A DNA stretch of 64,000 nucleotides, from positions 25,001 through 89,000 of the forward strand of contig WBZZ01000393.1 in assembly GCA_019918135.1 (NCBI GenBank), read 5' to 3'. Within the stretch, counting starts at the first letter, position 1; each line of letters opens with the position of its first letter. Source of the DNA: Paulinella micropora. Taxonomy: Eukaryota; Cercozoa; Imbricatea; Euglyphida; Paulinellidae. Under the pieces are notes generated by a model. It worked only from the letters and a program-made list of their open reading frames with translations. It ran no database searches and was not told the DNA's origin. Below, piece by piece: positions 62,996 through 64,000 of the stretch. The position numbers and the translations under genes were made by a program.

Positions 62996-64000
62996 CGGGT
63001 CCTCCTTTTCTTCTTCTTCAGAACTACCAGAAGAAGAGGAGTCAGAACCTCCTGCGTTCAGACTAATCGTCTTGGTCTTCGCTGTACTCTTCTTGATGAA
63101 ATCAGATGATTTCAACTTCCTTTTCTCCTTCCCTACTTCTTTCTTCTGTCGTCTTATCTTTCTCTTCCCTTTACTGCTCTCCTTAGTCTTATCTGTCCTA
63201 GTCAGGCTCAGCTCTCCTACCCCTTTTGCTAAGTTGACTATCCTTGCTGCCTTCTTTCTTATGGGGCAGTTTATCGGGACATGTCCGTCTCGAGGGTACT
63301 CAGGGAGAGTACAAGGGACAATACAAATCTTGATTTGATGATCACAGTGACAGTTGTAGCAAACTTGGGATGTCTTAGCAGCTTGATTTCCCATAAGGTT
63401 GACTGTTATGGGGTCGCTTTTAGTTCCCATACCAGATGAAGTTTTAGACGAAAGGGAACGAAAACCGCCCCCTGACGAGTAAAGTTTCTTCATTTTGTTT
63501 TTGGATTCCTCTGTCTGAGCAACCTGTTCAATTACTTTTACAAAGGATTCCCAACCCGGTCGTTCCTCCGGAAGGAGACTGGTGACCTTGTTGCGAAAAC
63601 TGTCGAACTCGGTCAAGTGTTCGATCTTTTTCATGACCATCTCTATCCTTACGAGTTCTGGGTATGGGACTTTCATAACTGACTCTTGATCAGCAATATT
63701 GCTGTGAAAGAGAGTCAACCAGGGTCTCACGTCTTGAATCTTTTTGGGGTAAGAAAGGTCAAGGAAGTCTTGTCTTTCTTTCCATTCGACAAGGTCAAGA
63801 CCTCCATATCTCTTCCTTAATGCCATGAAACATTCGATTCCATCTGACCCCGCCGTTCTGATCACAGACATAGCTTCCTTGTCCTTAGAGCAGGACTGAA
63901 TTAAGAGAGCAAAGATAAATTGATTATGTTTCAGTCTATCTCTTTCTTCAACCTGCTGGTAATACTTATCTGTAGCGAAAGATGCAAGAAGGGGGTTTGG
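62897..64000 (-). CDS. LTR-retroelement gag fragment, running off the window
   Basis: The frame is open to the window end, so its start lies beyond 64000. The helical part (FIFALLIQSCSKDKEAMSVI, RKRYGGLDLVEWKERQDFLD, YPELVRIEMVMKKIEHLTEF) resembles UBN2/copia-type gag. It is followed by a Cys/His knuckle (CYNCHCDHQ ... DGHVPINCP) and a basic then Ser/Glu-rich tail. The last ~35 codons read into the tandem repeats, so the natural end is probably near 63000. No pol is seen in the window. Confidence 0.6.
   Translation of the reverse strand, partial: PNPLLASFATDKYYQQVEERDRLKHNQFIFALLIQSCSKDKEAMSVIRTAGSDGIECFMALRKRYGGLDLVEWKERQDFLDLSYPKKIQDVRPWLTLFHSNIADQESVMKVPYPELVRIEMVMKKIEHLTEFDSFRNKVTSLLPEERPGWESFVKVIEQVAQTEESKNKMKKLYSSGGGFRSLSSKTSSGMGTKSDPITVNLMGNQAAKTSQVCYNCHCDHQIKICIVPCTLPEYPRDGHVPINCPIRKKAARIVNLAKGVGELSLTRTDKTKESSKGKRKIRRQKKEVGKEKRKLKSSDFIKKSTAKTKTISLNAGGSDSSSSGSSEEEEKEDPADLSAKRSAAVFCGILVCQMICLYFAEYWGAK

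Overview
The window is a eukaryotic nuclear region made almost entirely of mobile and virus-derived DNA; I see no clear host housekeeping gene. Eukaryotic origin is shown by tRNA-derived SINEs, an APE-type LINE, a Ty1/copia LTR element, GT..AG intron-like gaps and long microsatellites. The host lineage cannot be fixed from sequence alone; a protist, alga or aquatic invertebrate would all fit.

Region 1 (1-11.6 kb): (TAA)n arrays carry at least eight copies of a tRNA-derived SINE, two copies of a second short repeat and a nearly full-length non-LTR retrotransposon (2419-8956, minus strand). The LINE has an RRM-like domain joined to an APE endonuclease, a reverse transcriptase, and two diverged tandem repeats upstream that look like promoter monomers. 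LINE, SINE and second repeat share a similar 3' end running into (TTA)n, which suggests the LINE moves the short elements. Long TC, TATG and ACAG/CA microsatellites follow.

Region 2 (11666-40421): a Polinton/Polinton-like virus fossil with clear ends: about 0.1 kb terminal inverted repeats beginning AGTAGTATAGGG and a 6-bp target duplication TTTGCC. It carries an rve integrase, packaging ATPase, adenain-like protease, penton and double-jelly-roll major capsid genes, a protein-primed family B polymerase, a lipase, a DUF3820-like protein, a receptor-binding-type protein and a trimeric fibre ending in an S74 intramolecular chaperone. A young copia element (17650-25839, 573-bp LTRs, TSD TAATG) sits inside the fibre gene. 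The Polinton is broken in many genes.

Region 3 (about 40.9-60.9 kb): a GC-rich, compact, gene-dense block resembling part of a large DNA virus and broken in several genes. It holds a TV-Pol-like family A polymerase domain joined to a herpes-origin-binding-protein-like helicase, a ribonucleotide reductase large subunit, a PCNA-like clamp, a candidate ssDNA-binding protein, a divergent VLTF2/VLTF3 late-transcription-factor pair, a histone-H4-like gene, a four-helix membrane protein and several orphans. Non-coding DNA includes seven ~55-bp hairpins built on GGGCCTTTTG...CAAAAGGCCC, and an iteron-plus-palindrome region upstream of the helicase that looks like a replication origin. This combination is the strongest candidate for something undescribed.

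Region 4 (60.9-64 kb): a RanBP2-type zinc finger plus methyltransferase-like gene, tandem ~330-bp repeats containing foldbacks, and the 3' part of a retroelement gag gene that runs off the window end.
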